64,000 nt of DNA from Trichuris trichiura (taxonomy: Eukaryota; Nematoda; Enoplea; Trichinellida; Trichuridae): assembly GCA_037903355.1 (NCBI GenBank), contig JBAJFE010000042.1:496001-560000 (forward strand), in the 5' to 3' direction. Under the pieces are notes generated by a model, which was not told where the DNA came from, ran no database searches, and worked only from the letters and a program-made list of their open reading frames with translations. Of this stretch, positions 1-12,430 are shown piece after piece. A program made the translations under genes and the position numbers. Every line of letters starts with the position of its first letter. Positions within the stretch are counted from its first letter, which is position 1.

Positions 1-1848
1 CGCAAAAAAGGAAAACAGCAGCGAACTTTTCGCCCTGGTCCCGTGCCGGCATCAACACGAACTTCCTTTTTTGGCACTCACCAGGTCTAGTTTACAGAAA
101 ATGCATTCCTTCCTTGCCATATATTCCAGTCGAGTCCAGTCTTTAAATCTTTCACCGAGCCATCAAGTTTTCACTATAAACTTCCTGGTTTAAAGTGGCT
201 GCTTTTAACCGTTTTAACTTGAGCATCATGATTTTACTTTTAATTTCTGAGTTTAAAGAGAGCACTTTAACTTTTATAACCTAAGCATCGTGATTTTACT
301 TTGAATTATTAGAACCTGAGCATCAAGTCTTTATTTTAAACTGTTACAAACTGGGCATTAGGTTTTTACCTTATGCTAACTCATATTAGGACGGCCTGGC
401 GGTAGCGCATCTTCCGTTCGATCGTCCTTGCTAGCGGCCTAAGGGATAAATTTAAATTACAGCATTTATGGATCTTTTTAGTTATCCGCCTACCAAAATA
501 CAGCAATCCGTAGCGGCAAATAAAGAAATAGTGTATCGGAACGCAGTTTCAATCCATGTGAATTTAAGTCGCTGTTGTTCATTGATCCGTGTTGTCGAGG
601 TGAGCTTTGGCCGCCAAAGTTTAAAGTAGTTCTTAAGCTCTGGTCGACATCAACAGACTGGGACCAGCTAAAATTATCTTCCTAAAAGAGTTGAAGGTAC
701 CGTACTCGGAGGTAACCGGAAGACAAGCTCATCTGATCGTTCCTGTTGATGACAGACTGCTTTTGGAGCATCAAAGCTCATTTCTGGCTTACGCTTTCTG
801 GCAACTATCGGTCAGTTCCAAACAAGGTAGCAAACGCTTAAGAAATTGCCCTATTCATCCTCCAGAAACGGATGCAATAATTTGTAGTACCTGGGTGACC
901 TAAGAATGGTAAAGTACCAACTGTCTACAGAAAATGTCCCAAGCTATGGTTCACCATGTCAGTGGGCTTTAGCTTCAAAAGAAAAACAGTATTTAAGATT
1001 TAGTACGGCGAGCATCACATTTGAATGAAATAAGAAAAGAAAATGGTATACAGCAATAAGTCATGGTAAACTAACCTGCGCATCTTTACTGCTTACTGTT
1101 AGTTTAGGGACGTTCTCAGATATGAGTGCTTTTGGATGTGAGGCATCTGAATACGAAAGCTTCTGCTATACAGGAACATTTTAAAAATTGGCATAACACC
1201 TCAAAAGGACGACGACCTGCAACTTAACGTCACACGTAGAAAATTCCACAATGAAAGTTTTGCAAAATCGCCTTCGTTCTAAACGTGCAGGGCTGACGAA
1301 ACAAATTAATCTACTGGGCTTTATTTACGTCTATTGCATTACACGTAGGTCATTATGTTTACATCGCCAAGTAATTCGAAAGCTGTGTAAAATACTGAAA
1401 TCCATAAGACCCCTAATCCTGCGCCTTCTGGATCTGCAAGAAAGCAGAGTATCTTCCCGTCTAAACATGTTAATGCCAGAAAGAAAAAGGCACAGATTTT
1501 ATCGTCAGCTGTTTTGATTAACAAACGTCCTGTCACTTCTATGACCCGTCACTCCTTAGATGCTGCGTTCACATCGCCTGCTTTCTACAAGCAAGTATCA
1601 ACACCTTTTCCTTGTAACTATGTCAGTTGACTAATTGCATCACTATTTTATGAGATCTCATTGATAAGACGAAGCAGCCGCACAAAAATGCAACTTTTCT
1701 TCATGAACAACATGATAATCTTTTCAACACTTGGCAAAAAGTGTTGTCGCGACGATAAGTTTACACCGGCAAACTTGTGCCTTCCGTGAGAGCACAGAGT
1801 TTGACAACCTGTCAAAAAGAGGTTATTTTTTAAATCAACAGAAAAACA
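1..1848. other. Intergenic, no gene recognised
   Basis: Only short frames without family resemblance or convincing splice structure are seen. On the minus strand this stretch lies downstream of the HRD1 stop codon, so its right edge should contain that gene's 3' UTR. No RNA gene or terminal-repeat element was recognised here. Confidence 0.4.
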
Positions 1849-4047
1849 TCAAAACGTCGAGTCCTCCTGCTGTTGCTGCTGCTGCAGGTGGCGTAACCGG
1901 CGTTCTCTTATCTCTTCCTGTAAGTTGCTGCCGCCCTGCGATGTGTTAGCTTCCATTACATTAGTTGAACTGCTAGCGCGCGAAGACGATTCCTGCAACG
2001 TCGATTTAGCATTCGCAGTGGAAGTTGGCCGGTTACTGTCAACAGAAACCGCTGACAACGCTGGGCTGAAAAAAAAACAGGAAAATTATGTGTGCGCGCA
2101 CTTTCATGGCATATGTATATCGAATCTCTTACACAAAAGTATTTAAAACAGTACTGTACTGCTGAAGTTGAACCAAAGCAGCGTCTAAGAGTGTGCTTAT
2201 GTTGCGCAAAGCGCGAACACGAGCCTCCACGGAAGCACGTTCTACTCCTTCCATCTGGCGAACCTCCTCATCGGTTAGCCCAACAAAGTTTGGCGGACTG
2301 GGGAATGGCAAGACTTTGAAAAATAAAAAATTAAAATGAACTTTCTTCAAACCGCGGTAACATACCAAAAGGAGGCACGGGAGGCATGAACGGAGTTGAA
2401 CCGCCAGGAAGATTCTGGAAAAACTGAGCAAATGAGGATTGAGCCGAATTAGTCGTCTGATCGCCTTGGGTCGACTGACCACGACGTTGCGTGACTCGTT
2501 GCAGGAAATTTGGATGGAAAAACATAGCGGCAAAATTGGGTACACCTGTAAGTTTGTGAGTAATACAAAATTTCACATTCGAAATCAAACACCTTGTTGT
2601 ACTCCAGGTTCCGGTTGGTTTTGCGGACGGGGCGGGTTCGGCGCTGGTGTCTGCTGCCTGCGTATTCGTGACGTCGTTTGCAACACATTAAGTCTACAAG
2701 TTGGGCACGTCTGCTGGCGCTATAAATTCAACAATAAAGATTTTAAAAGTTTAGGAGCAACCAACCTGAAACCATGACCTGAGACAAGCTGTATGAAAAA
2801 TATGACTGCACGGGAGCTTCTTCGCCCCTTCGGTAATTTCTTCACGGCATATAATGCACACCACTTCACCCTGGCGCAATTCCTCGGCAGTCGCATCAGG
2901 ATACATAGTGTTCATATTGTTAATAGCGCGTCGAGAAAGTATTGCGTCGACAACAGCTTTTTTAAAAGACCTGTAATATCACAGTAAGCCTAAGGAAAGA
3001 CAACTCTTCAGATCCATATTCTTACTTTACAGTGAGGTACATTGGGCGAATCGAAAACAGCGGAAAAGCATGAAGCTGCATCATTACAGTCACAAATATT
3101 CCATACAGGATGACTCTGAAAAACTCTAAACAAATCCAAAAGTTGACCGCCTTCGTTGAAATAAAATTCTTTACGTACCAATAACCAATTCTGTATAAAG
3201 GAGGTACACAGCCTTATTCTCCCACGGATGAGCATGCCTCGAGTCAATGCGGTACAGAGTGAATTTTATAGCAACTTGTAAGATTATGGTCAACAACACT
3301 GCGTACTGAAACATGAATAATAGTAATAAACGAAAAAACTTTTGAAAGCTGACTTCAAAGCCGAAGACAAGCTGCACAGATGCTCCGCGGAGTAAAGTCG
3401 TGAAATATGCATGGGAAACGTGGTAGGAATCAACTGCACTAAGCACTGCAATCAAGCCCATCATGCGGGCACAGAAGAGAGCAGTGACCACCGGTGTACG
3501 TTCCATCTAAAGGCATTTTAGGTTAGCAAAAGCGCTTAGATGTAGGCTGAATTACGTAGTCAACCCGCTCTTCCGCCATCCAATGAAAGCATTTGAAGAA
3601 GAAAAGTTGCGTGAATTGGGCAACAAAGCGAGAATTGAAATCATCGCGAAATACAGTGAATGCCAGACAAGTTTCGGTTACCGCAAACCAAGCTCGTTCC
3701 ATAACATTCTGCAAAAATCACGTGCTAATTTAAAACTGCTAAACGAACAGTTAGTTCAAGCCGTTTGCCTCTTGCTCATTCTGTCTAAGAGAACCAAAGA
3801 ATAAGACCAGAAATATTTTGGCAAGGATAGTCACAAGGACGAAAGCTTGAATATACAAAACCTGAAATGGAAAATAACGTCTCCAACAGCTGACAAAAAA
3901 GATGCAACGTACAGCCATGCTTGGATTCGACTTGGTAAGGTATACCATTGACGGGTAGAACTGCTTTCTTTGGTAAAACGCATTTGCAAGAACCGCTCCG
4001 GTCAGAAAAAAGCTCAGAGAAATTAAATGGCTGTGTCGAACTTGCAT
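1849..4047 (-). CDS. sel-11/hrd-1: ERAD E3 ubiquitin ligase HRD1/SEL-11 (synoviolin)
   Basis: Eleven exons: 4047-3913, 3861-3769, 3708-3556, 3506-3354, 3305-3179, 3125-3026, 2970-2766, 2719-2593, 2545-2366, 2313-2133, 2065-1849. They give 556 aa with all phases matching (human HRD1 is 617 aa). The family is a multi-pass ER membrane E3 that ubiquitinates misfolded proteins during ER-associated degradation. Seen: hydrophobic membrane segments in the first ~240 residues with family motifs QRKQFYPS, TETCLAFTVFRDDF and GASVQLVFGFE; then a RING-H2 domain (CIICREE, CSHIFHTAC, CPTC); then a Pro/Gln-rich tail ending in a run of six Gln. The start Met matches the family N-terminus. The intron after exon 2 uses a GC donor (GAG|GCAAAC). 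The gene stands alone; no promoter element was recognised upstream of 4047. Confidence 0.95.
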
Positions 4048-4975
4048 CTTTCCAAGCTACGTTAACGTCAAGAACACTTAGCTAACTACCATAAACCGTA
4101 CCAACAAATATTCGCAGGTATGACTAAAGATCTTTACAGTACGCCTAAGGCAACGTGTTTTGTCAGGACAGGTGCATTTTGCTTGTGTTATTATGGTCTA
4201 CTTTTACAGTGGATCCTGATGAGCGGCCTTTCTTTTCCCCGACGAAGAAAACTTCAGTACGCAAATGGAATTAATAACAGCTCCGTAGTGTCTCACCGTT
4301 CGCAACCACTTTCTCTTTACGCGGTAAGCGAATTTTAAAGTTCCAGGAATTTCCGCCTGCCACTCGTGGGCGTTTAATCTGAACAGATTAAGTTACCTTT
4401 GCGCAATGCTGAGGTGGGATAAATTGTCTGAAGACGGCTGAGAGCCCACTTATTAATGTCCAGCGTATTTTTGCAAGGAAACCGCACTAACTGACCGGCT
4501 CGTGATGAAAGTTTTGTTGCAGGAGAAAACATGGTCGTTAGCACTATAATCCTTATTGTCGAGTCGTTAGGATTTGAGAGTGATAGTTCTTATTCGTTGG
4601 TCCTATGTTGCTACTGTCCAATTCTGCCGAGCTGTGTTTGTCATGTAGTAGCTTGTAGTAGGCGGGATTAAGGAAATTAAATTATTACGATTGTAGACAT
4701 GTGACGGAGAAATGATTCTAAGGGTTCAGAATTTGCTAGTTTCTCAGTTCCAATGATTTGACTATATACTTGGATTGTTAAAAAAGTTCGTGGGAATAAG
4801 CTCCAAAGGACGAGGCAAAACATGGTTGGTTATATGCCTGTTATCTTTCGACTTGTACGAAGGCTACAGTTATCCAATTCCTTAGCTGTACGGCGCAAGT
4901 CGCGCCTAAAGTGGCCGTTCTTTCGTGCTTCATTTTAAGATTAGGGCGAACGTTAACTTTTCGGGAATGAGTGCT

Positions 4976-5540
4976 CTACGATTGGATAAAGCGTTTCAAA
5001 GAGGCTAGAGAGGACATCAAAAACGACCAAAAAACGGAAAGACCATCCGCTACAACAAACGAAGAAACTGTGACGGTCATTTGAAATCTGTTGGAAGCAG
5101 ACCGCTGAACTACTTTCAGAAGAACAATGGAGAACAATGGACCGACAATTACGGGAGAGAGTCCTATTTCCTCAAGATAACGCCTCAGCTCATTCATCAA
5201 GGAATGTGAAGTTGATTCTTCTTGAATTCCCCCGGAAAGTTGTTCAACATTCGTCTTAAGTCCGGACGTTGCTCCATCAGGTTTTCTTCTGTTTCTAAGA
5301 CTAAAAGAACATTTGAGCAGAAGCTGCTTTGCTTTCCGGAAGAGGTGATACACGTAGTCTGAAAACAAAGCGATGGACAGCCGTCAGAATTCTAGAAGGA
5401 GGCGTTGCGAAGCTGCAAACACCCCTGGGTTCGATTCCATATAAAATACAGAGCTATCTAATTTTTCTGGGAACTTCAAGCAACCCACGTAAAGCTCTGG
5501 CAAGTCTAGCCTCTGCTCATTGAAGTCACAACTTTCCACG
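4976..5540 (-). CDS. Possible unrecognised gene, structure unresolved
   Basis: On the minus strand an open frame of about 130 codons (5368-4976) has hydrophobic segments near its C-terminus. A good acceptor (TTTTCAG) lies at its left boundary near 5357. Upstream, around 5530-5420, a second open stretch has protein-like composition, including the peptide LPELYVGCLKFPEK. The phases of these pieces do not join cleanly: after the acceptor, two frames are open, one hydrophobic and one acidic (LETEENLMEQRPDLRRML). I recognise no family. It could be a small multi-exon gene, a decayed gene, or chance. Confidence 0.25.
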
Positions 5541-5993
5541 GTTTGCAATTCTAAAACCGTACTGTTTTAAGTGTGGATAATGAAAAGTGCTTTTTCTTAA
5601 CGTGCTGATTAAATCTTATTGCGCTAAGATAACTTGATTTCCTATAATGTATACATCGTGTTACCGTATAAGCCTTATTGAATTTTGCAGCTTTTAACAG
5701 TTGAAGAACTGAAGAATCTTCGTGACGTAAGTTCATTATCAAGTTAGCATTTGGCAGCGCAGATGATATTTGCTATCTGCATCTAGAATTTTCATACCTT
5801 GATTGTCAGAATACTGTGCTGCTTATCTCTAGCTGGATAATCGAAGTGAAATGTCCCATTTTTTAATGAGGCAATTTTTGCATTAACTTCTGCTTCTTTT
5901 GATAAGTAATGGTGGCGGCATTAAATTTTCTCAGTTGCTCAATCGATACTTCTGAAATTAAGGGCTTTGAACTATTCCCGATGGATCTTACGT

Positions 5994-6204
5994 CTTAGCC
6001 GCCCCACCGTCATACTGTAAGTTCGTCAGCTATCATATTCTGCTCCTACCTAAGCCTAAGCCTAAATATAAAATTCATATTTTGTCTTAGGCTTGAGTAA
6101 GAACAGAACAAGATGCCCGCCGTGCTCGTCAGTAATCGCGAAACGCCAAGGCCGCATGTCTGGCGGGAACAAACCTGCATTTTTCATACTGTGGGGCGGC
6201 TAAG
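5994..6204. mobile_element. Short foldback element with telomere-like core
   Basis: A 211-bp segment begins with CTTAGCCGCCCCAC and ends with its exact inverse complement, so the terminal inverted repeats are at least 14 bp. Near the centre a run of CCTAAG/CCTAAA units (about 6049-6066) faces a TTAGGC-like run (6084-6095), making an internal hairpin of nematode telomere-type repeat. No ORF is present, so it is a non-autonomous MITE-like element. The core is related to the one at about 35,117-35,166. No convincing target duplication was seen. Confidence 0.7.
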
Positions 6205-6659
6205 TGACATGATCCTATTTTTTGACTATTCTTTCCCTCGTGGACTCTGATAACGATGGTATTATTACGCAAACAGTCCAGATATAACCCGAAGGTTTGG
6301 TTACTTGAAAATTTTGGAAAACCTCATGCTATATAAAATCACGTTATGGGTAACACGTAAAGTAGGAAAATTACGATTCAGGGCAAAACGTCAGAAATAT
6401 TTTTTACTTGTAAACGGCGGAGAAAAATCATAAATAAGATGCGCCGAAAAAAGAATTACGTCGTATCTGAGCTACTTATTCAGCCGTTAAGCACACGTAT
6501 GCGCGAATTTTCGTTCGCGGGATTTGAATAGCACGTTTTTTTCTTTTATTGCGATGAAATATTAGCTAGGTAACTTTCATGATGGAACTCTTTACAACGG
6601 TAAAGTAAAAAGCGGTAAAGTAGAATTCGAGCTTCTTTTGCTTGTATGTGTTATTCTTT

Positions 6660-6770
6660 TGTATAGTAGTTACTTATATGGCTCCATGCTAGCTCAGATA
6701 CCTCTTGAGGATGTCCTGCTACGTTGTGCATTACGACGTTGTCGTCGAGTCATTGTTACCGCTAGTCAAC
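6660..6770 (+). repeat. Dispersed repeat, copy A
   Basis: About 105 bp resembles 53,540-53,655 at roughly 70% by eye. Translated, both encode a short conserved patch (GSMLAQIPL here, GSMLAWIPL there), so they may be remnants of the same mobile-element coding region. No full element boundaries were found. Confidence 0.5.
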
Positions 6771-7478
6771 AGTTTGTACAGTATCTGATAGCTCAGCAGT
6801 GGTCAGTTGCCGCGGAGAGGCTTTCCGACTTTTATCATCATCTGCTTCTTCTCTTCCTTGCTGGTTCCCCTGCAGCCAATCAGTTGTCAGCTCATTCTAT
6901 TGGCAATCGAAAATGTCTCCAGCATTAGAGGAAGACTACCTGTGTTAAGAGGAGGGATGCATAAACATTTTCTAAGTTTGCAGGAATGTTTTGTCGTTCG
7001 TAACTATTCCTAAGTGATAGTGCATGGACAGAAGATTCGTTCAGTCATTTGCATATGTACGTACGCTTTCACACTAAAGTTTCAGCTCGCCTAATAACTG
7101 ACCTTTTGGCTGGAAAGGTCTACAAGGCATCCGAATTGTGTTTGCCTTCCGCCTCGTCTTTTCTTTCTTGAACTCTTACGTTTCTATTTAGATTTTTTTG
7201 ACTTCAAGATACTCTTTTAGGTCAACGGTGTTACAAAGTCATTTGTAGCGATGCTTAGCGTAATAGTGCGTTTCCGCTTTCGTAAACTTATTGTATGTTG
7301 ATCAGCAAGTTTGCATTAGTTCACATTTCAAGCACCCGTTTTTTGCAGTTAAATGTATTGCTAGTCTTAGGACTTGTCGCAAGTACAAACGTTTGTCGAA
7401 GCGGATATTCCTGCCAAAGAGGAGAAGAGCACGGTTGGCAAAGAATTGGACGCTGAACTGCTTTCGAAAGTTTCTGGC

Positions 7479-9775
7479 ATGCCTGGTCGTGAACGAACGC
7501 AGGAATTTAACGCCTTTGCGATGTCGCTGCAAATGAAAACGGTATGCGCATTGTAACCTTCTTTGTCTTTTCATGCTACTAAACCTCGTTCAGGCAGCTA
7601 GCGATGTCACGCAGCCGCGTAGTCGGCACCAAGCAAAAGCTGAAGTTGGCGAGTTCTCTCAGCTGGCTAAGTAAGTACTAAAATGAATAGCCCGCGCAGA
7701 GCTAAGCAGTTTTGCAGAAAAATTGGACACGACCTAAGCCAGACGTTTGTCAAATTGGAAAAGCTCACTATAAGTAAGCGCATACTTTTCTCGTGCCTTA
7801 TTAAAAAGCCTTTTTCGGTACAAACCATTCACAATGGTTTCAATCATGACCAAACGGTTTGTGTCAGACAGATCTGTCTATCTGCTGAGCGTTTTTCGTA
7901 ATACAAAAAAAATCAGATAACTTTGATGTGTAGCTTTTTGTAACAGCTCCTTGAGACGTAGCTGTTTGTTCGCAGTAAAGGTCTTTTTGAGCAATTAATT
8001 ATTTCTGACGATGTTGAAGCAACGAAGTGCAGTTCTACAAGTAGACTTCAGAGACCGTTTATTTCACCTTGACGAAATAGCACGCGTGAATTCATTGTTT
8101 TTCTTTGCCCGGCTTTGGCTTGCTCAAAGGTAAAGGGTTTTATTAAACATGTAATTCCTTTGCACGATTTCCTTTGCGTTTGTTATTACAAAGCGTTTAT
8201 TTATGCTTACTAATGAACGGAACTCTCGAAGCAATGGAATCCTTACGACAGCTTCGAGGGTTCCGTTCATTAGTTCCCGAATTATCACAGCGCCTCAAAT
8301 TATTGTTCGCTTCAAGAGAGTCCTCTTTAATTCTCCAAAAGAGGGGTGATGTACATGCGGAAAAGTTGAGACTTTTTGCCTGTTACTAACCTCGTGCGGG
8401 ACCCATTTATTTCGCTTTTTAAGTTTACCGACAGAGTTCAGATACCTTTTAGTGTGAAGCAGAGTTGTTCTGTTTCTTTTTCCGTTTATTTTGCTAAAGG
8501 GCAACTTTAACTTTATCAAATCTTAACGTGGAACCAACGCTCACGGACATGCTGAAAGAAATAGTGAAGTTTAGATTTTTCGGTTATCCGTTGGTAGTAA
8601 GGCATGGAGATTCTTATCTTCCATGCGCATTCTCGCATTGTAATGTTTCTTTCAGTTTCAAAAATGATAAAAATGCGTCGAAGTTTATTTAATATAAAAG
8701 TTCCACGTTTTTCAGCCTGGAATAAAGAGCTGTTAGTAATAATTAATAGTACTTATTTTGTATAGTAGCGTGTTAACCGGCCGCTTATCCACTTAGCAGA
8801 ACAAAGCTGAGAATTGCTTTTTCACAGTTGCTAAAAAGCGAACATTGTTCGATGATCAAATGGCCGAAGTTGATGAGCTCACGTCGATCATTAAACAAGA
8901 CATTGCCTTATTGAACACGCAGATAGCGTCCTTACAGAGAGTGCGTTTCGCAGCGGTGGGTTACTGTTGATTCTAAGTTGTTTTAATTTTAGCTTATACA
9001 TAGCAGCATGAAGTTTACGGCGACTAATCAAACGCAGCATTCCAAAAGCGTTGTTGTTAGTTTTCAATCACGCTTGGCCAGCATAAGTTCCGAGTTCAGA
9101 AGTGTGCTCGAGATGCGCACGGAGAACATGAAGCACCAAAGGCTTCGACGGGAAAAATTCAGCAGTACAGAACCGGTGCCATCCTCATTGCCAGCCTCTG
9201 CTTCCGAAGGCCGACGTACGTTTGGCAAGGTCGAAAAGTATACAGAGTCGAGTTTTCAGTCGGCTCAATCCTGCTCCGTGGTGACTGCAACGACGTAGGT
9301 GAAAATCAGTACGTGCTCAACATGGAAGACTTTGACAGGCAAAGCCAACAACAGCAGCTACAATTGCTTGATCACCAAGTACGCTCCGTTGCTTCACTGG
9401 CCATATCTGGCCTTTTATAGTATTTTCTTTTAGGACAGCTATTTACGCGCTCGAGCAGAAACAATGGGTAACATTGAGACGACCATTGTGGAACTCGGTC
9501 AAATATTCGCACAGCTTGGACGAATGGTACAGGAGCAAGGAGAACTAGTGCAGCGGTTCGGCTACGGCCTTTCGTACTACTATTCGCTGTAATTTTAATT
9601 TTATCTCTTTTTAAGGATCGATAGCAACGTGGAAGAAACTGCTTTGCATGTTCAATCAGCGCATATGGAGCTGGTAAAATATTTCCGAAGCATATCAAGG
9701 AACCGATGGCTTGCAATCAAAGTTTTCGCTGTGTTAATTGCTTTTTTCATCTTCTTCGTTATCGTCATGCTCTGA
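7479..9775 (+). CDS. syx-5: Syntaxin-5, ER-Golgi Qa-SNARE
   Basis: Eight exons: 7479-7541, 7594-7670, 7718-7773, 8828-8940, 8993-9215, 9260-9378, 9434-9555, 9616-9775. They give 310 aa. The family is the Qa-SNARE that drives ER-to-Golgi and intra-Golgi vesicle fusion. Seen: N-terminal MPGRERTQEF, matching the short-form start of the worm protein; the Habc region (KIGHDLSQTF, KKRTLFDDQ); LEMRTENMK; a SNARE coiled coil from about residue 225 (RAETMGNIETTI, QRIDSNVEE); and a single C-terminal membrane anchor ending in VIVML. The 1.05-kb third intron holds a near-perfect hairpin. Exon 5/6 is joined by an inferred 44-nt intron, needed to keep the frame. Alpha-SNAP, its disassembly partner, is about 27 kb away. 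An additional upstream start cannot be excluded. Confidence 0.94.
8211..8272. repeat. 22-bp stem hairpin in syntaxin-5 intron 3
   Basis: The 22-nt arm at 8211-8232 is the inverse complement of 8251-8272 except for one position that can form a G-U pair. The loop is 18 nt. Pairing does not extend below the stem. This could be a small foldback remnant or, less likely, a structured intronic RNA. Confidence 0.6.
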
Positions 9776-10129
9776 AATGCTATTTTATGAATTGCTTAGA
9801 TGTGCACCACTTGTTGTCAATTGTGAACTCTCCCTTAATGCAATCAAACGGGTGCCAAAGCATTCGCGGTGGCGATGACTCTTCGTTACGCGGTGAGCAT
9901 TTAACGACAATGACGGCACGTCCGGCCGACCTGCTGTACACAATGAGATTTCAAGATTCCCTCCAATGGGATAAAATGTAACGGAAGAGGACGAATGAGA
10001 ATGCGAACAAAAAATAGCAAAAGCCCGTTGGCGCAAAGAATAGCATCCATCGATCACAAAAAAGGCAATACGACAAAGGTAGGAGAAACAAAGGGAAACG
10101 GATAGGTCGACATGTGAAAACGGTAGATC

Positions 10130-11283
10130 AGCCTATGCTTCGATGTTTTCAGGTTGCAATAGTGGAATATGCAAATTTTCAGTCCACTCCGGGTTTTTGA
10201 GGCGTCAAGAAACTTTTGCACAAGAGAGAAAGAGAGATTTTTCGCTTAGTAAGCAGGCTAAAAGGACTATCAATAATAGTCGCAACGAGCGGATAAAAAA
10301 ACGAGATCACAACAACACCAATTCGTCCAACAGAAGCATAGTAGCAATGCTGAGAAAAGCTGAAAGAGAAGAGAGTTAAGAATGCCGTTTATGAGCGTGA
10401 GTAAACTGACCTCGTGAAAATTACGCGGATATTTTGTTGTCGGATGGTCCGTTGCCCTCACGTTTGATGCTCTGTAAATGCATCATGAGAGAATCGTTTT
10501 GCTAAAAACGCATCAATGTCGTGCGACGCATGCATACAGCAACGGAAAGAAGCGTACTGCATGCAATTAGTGTCAATGGATTTCCAGCAGCAATATTTGT
10601 CCTCTTGGACGAGTCCTTTCACTTGTCATTCACTTTTTTGCACCAGACCCGGCAAACATACTTCTACAGATCGAGCCACAACCATAACAATAAACGATGG
10701 AAGTCCAAGAAGAACAATGGTTCAGCTGTCAGACAGCTTTAATCGTTCGCACTGTACAAACGGTAATTCAAAAAGAAATAATGCACTACCAACGACTGCA
10801 GGTCGAAGGTAAGGCGGTGAGGAAGTAACCGATGGTAGGCTGAAACGAAAGCTCGCCCATCACACAAACGGATTAGCTTGGAGGCGGTGCTGCTTGCAAG
10901 CCAAGCACTCGAAAAAGGCGTGAACCCAAACCACTCTGGTTGGTTGAAGAGGAAGGACCCACCAGACCAAACTCGTTGCCGGAGACGTTTACCGAAGACA
11001 TTGAACAATCGCTTCTTATCTGCGAACCATCAGTCGGTGGGCTTGCAACATTGTCCGCAACTGCTTGCTGGAAACCATGGACTTAAATGGCACACAACGA
11101 ACGCCCATAAAATTATTGCTGTTTAATGGAATGACAAGTTTAAATACCGATGCGACTTTAAGGGACGCTCAACTAGTAAATGAAAGAATTATGTCCGTGC
11201 TGCACTGTCAGCAAACGCGCAAAGTATCGGTACCGCTTACCGAATCTGATAAAAAATCATTAGACGCGGCAATGCTACTGTAA
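10130..11283 (+). CDS. Possible unrecognised multi-exon gene
   Basis: Several open pieces on the plus strand have protein-like composition. One near 10,890-11,085 is acidic and Pro-rich (KRREPKPLWLVEEEGP, FTEDIEQSLLICEPS). One at about 11,065-11,283 ends in a stop and contains DAQLVNERIMSVLHCQQT. The two are offset by one frame and overlap, and I found no splice pair joining them cleanly. A strong donor-like GTAAGG follows about 10,808. It could be a real gene 3' of syntaxin-5 with exons I cannot place, or a decaying one. No family recognised. Confidence 0.3.
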
Positions 11284-11801
11284 CTAGCAAAGACGACACA
11301 AGAAATTGTAAGTCCACTCAGGAAGTTCGGAACAGCTGCGTAGTTGTATCTATCGATTTTAAGATTCAAAGTAAAAACTCATTTCGGTAAATATTGGATT
11401 CATAAGAGACGGAGATATTAAGTCTATAACCGAGCTAACTTTCTTTCCCGTGCCAGTCAAGGTTTCAAAACCACTTCTCATTGACGATAGTTTAAAATCC
11501 CGCAGCTTTCTCGGCTCGCCATATCGTCAATGGCACCACTAAAGACGAAACATTCCTTCCTTTGTAAAACAGAATTTGAAGTCACATCTCCAGCATAGGG
11601 AAGTACTTCTCTCACTTATTCTCGATAGCAGTTTAAAAAATTAAAACACCCGTGAATAGCGCTTCTTTTGAAAAATAAGATTTCGCAATACGCATGGTAT
11701 GCAGGTACAACGGTACTGTTTACTTTCTTATACCATCGCTGTCTTTCTGACTAGCTCAGTGGTGTTCAACCGCAGCCCAAAACTCTAACTCAGAATTATT
11801 A

Positions 11802-12430
11802 CACTAAAACCTCCCTAGTCCGAACGCTTCGTGGCAGGGGGTAGTTCGGATAAATTCGGATTATGGAGGAGGCTTACAGTAAGCCACAGAAAAGCAGGTA
11901 ATGCAATTTTAAATGTACGTTCCTGGCGTCTACAGCGTGATATCAGTCTTTGCAAACGATGGATAGCTTAAGGTTGGCAGCGAAGTCCGTCTGATTAAGG
12001 AAAACGACTGATCAGCAGAAATCAGTTTCTTTAATGGTGTGGACGCAATACCGCGAAGCGGCATGGAAATAGTCGCCATGAACTTATTTTTAATATTCAT
12101 AATTGCCGGCTGGCTCTGTTGGCTCAAAAATAAGTTAAGTTGGCGGCTGATTTTGTTTTGATCCACAATTTTGTTTATTTGGGGAAGCCTTTGTCTCGAA
12201 GTGCCTTGCTGCAATCAACTTATTGGTCGAGATTGGCTCGGCAGAACCGTAGCTGGCCTGCGCCTATGTTAGCGTATACCGAAAGGACCGTTGGCAGCTT
12301 GTTTACTGCCCTTATAGCCGTTGCCGCCAAGTGACTGCCCGTTTCGTACAGGCAGCCTAACTATCTTTAATGTATACGGTCGTTCTATTGCTCTCTTCCA
12401 CGAGTTCGGATTAGGGAAGGATTGCACAAG
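11802..12430. mobile_element. Pogo-like DNA element, right end decayed
   Basis: Starts after a TA with CACTAAAACCTCCCTAGTCC, a variant of the terminal repeat of the element at 16,393, and is alignable to that element over most of its length (for example the block beginning TTATGGAGGAGGC near the left end and TTTGTTTATTTGGGG in the middle). The right end reads GTTCGGATTAGGGAAGG and then loses similarity, so the last ~12 bp of the inverted repeat are missing. Non-autonomous or heavily decayed; no usable transposase frame. Confidence 0.7.

Noticed and set aside
1860..1885. CTG-type run as a microsatellite
   Set aside because: It is the glutamine run at the C-terminus of HRD1, read on the minus strand.
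5425..5445. GGTTCGATTCC, a tRNA B-box match
   Set aside because: The flanking five bases do not pair into a T-arm, and no A-box, anticodon arm or acceptor stem is found upstream.
6049..6066. TTAGGC-type runs as a chromosome end or fused telomere
   Set aside because: Only about three units, inverted against a second run and enclosed in a terminal-repeat element; repeated at 35.1 kb. It is a mobile-element feature, not a telomere.
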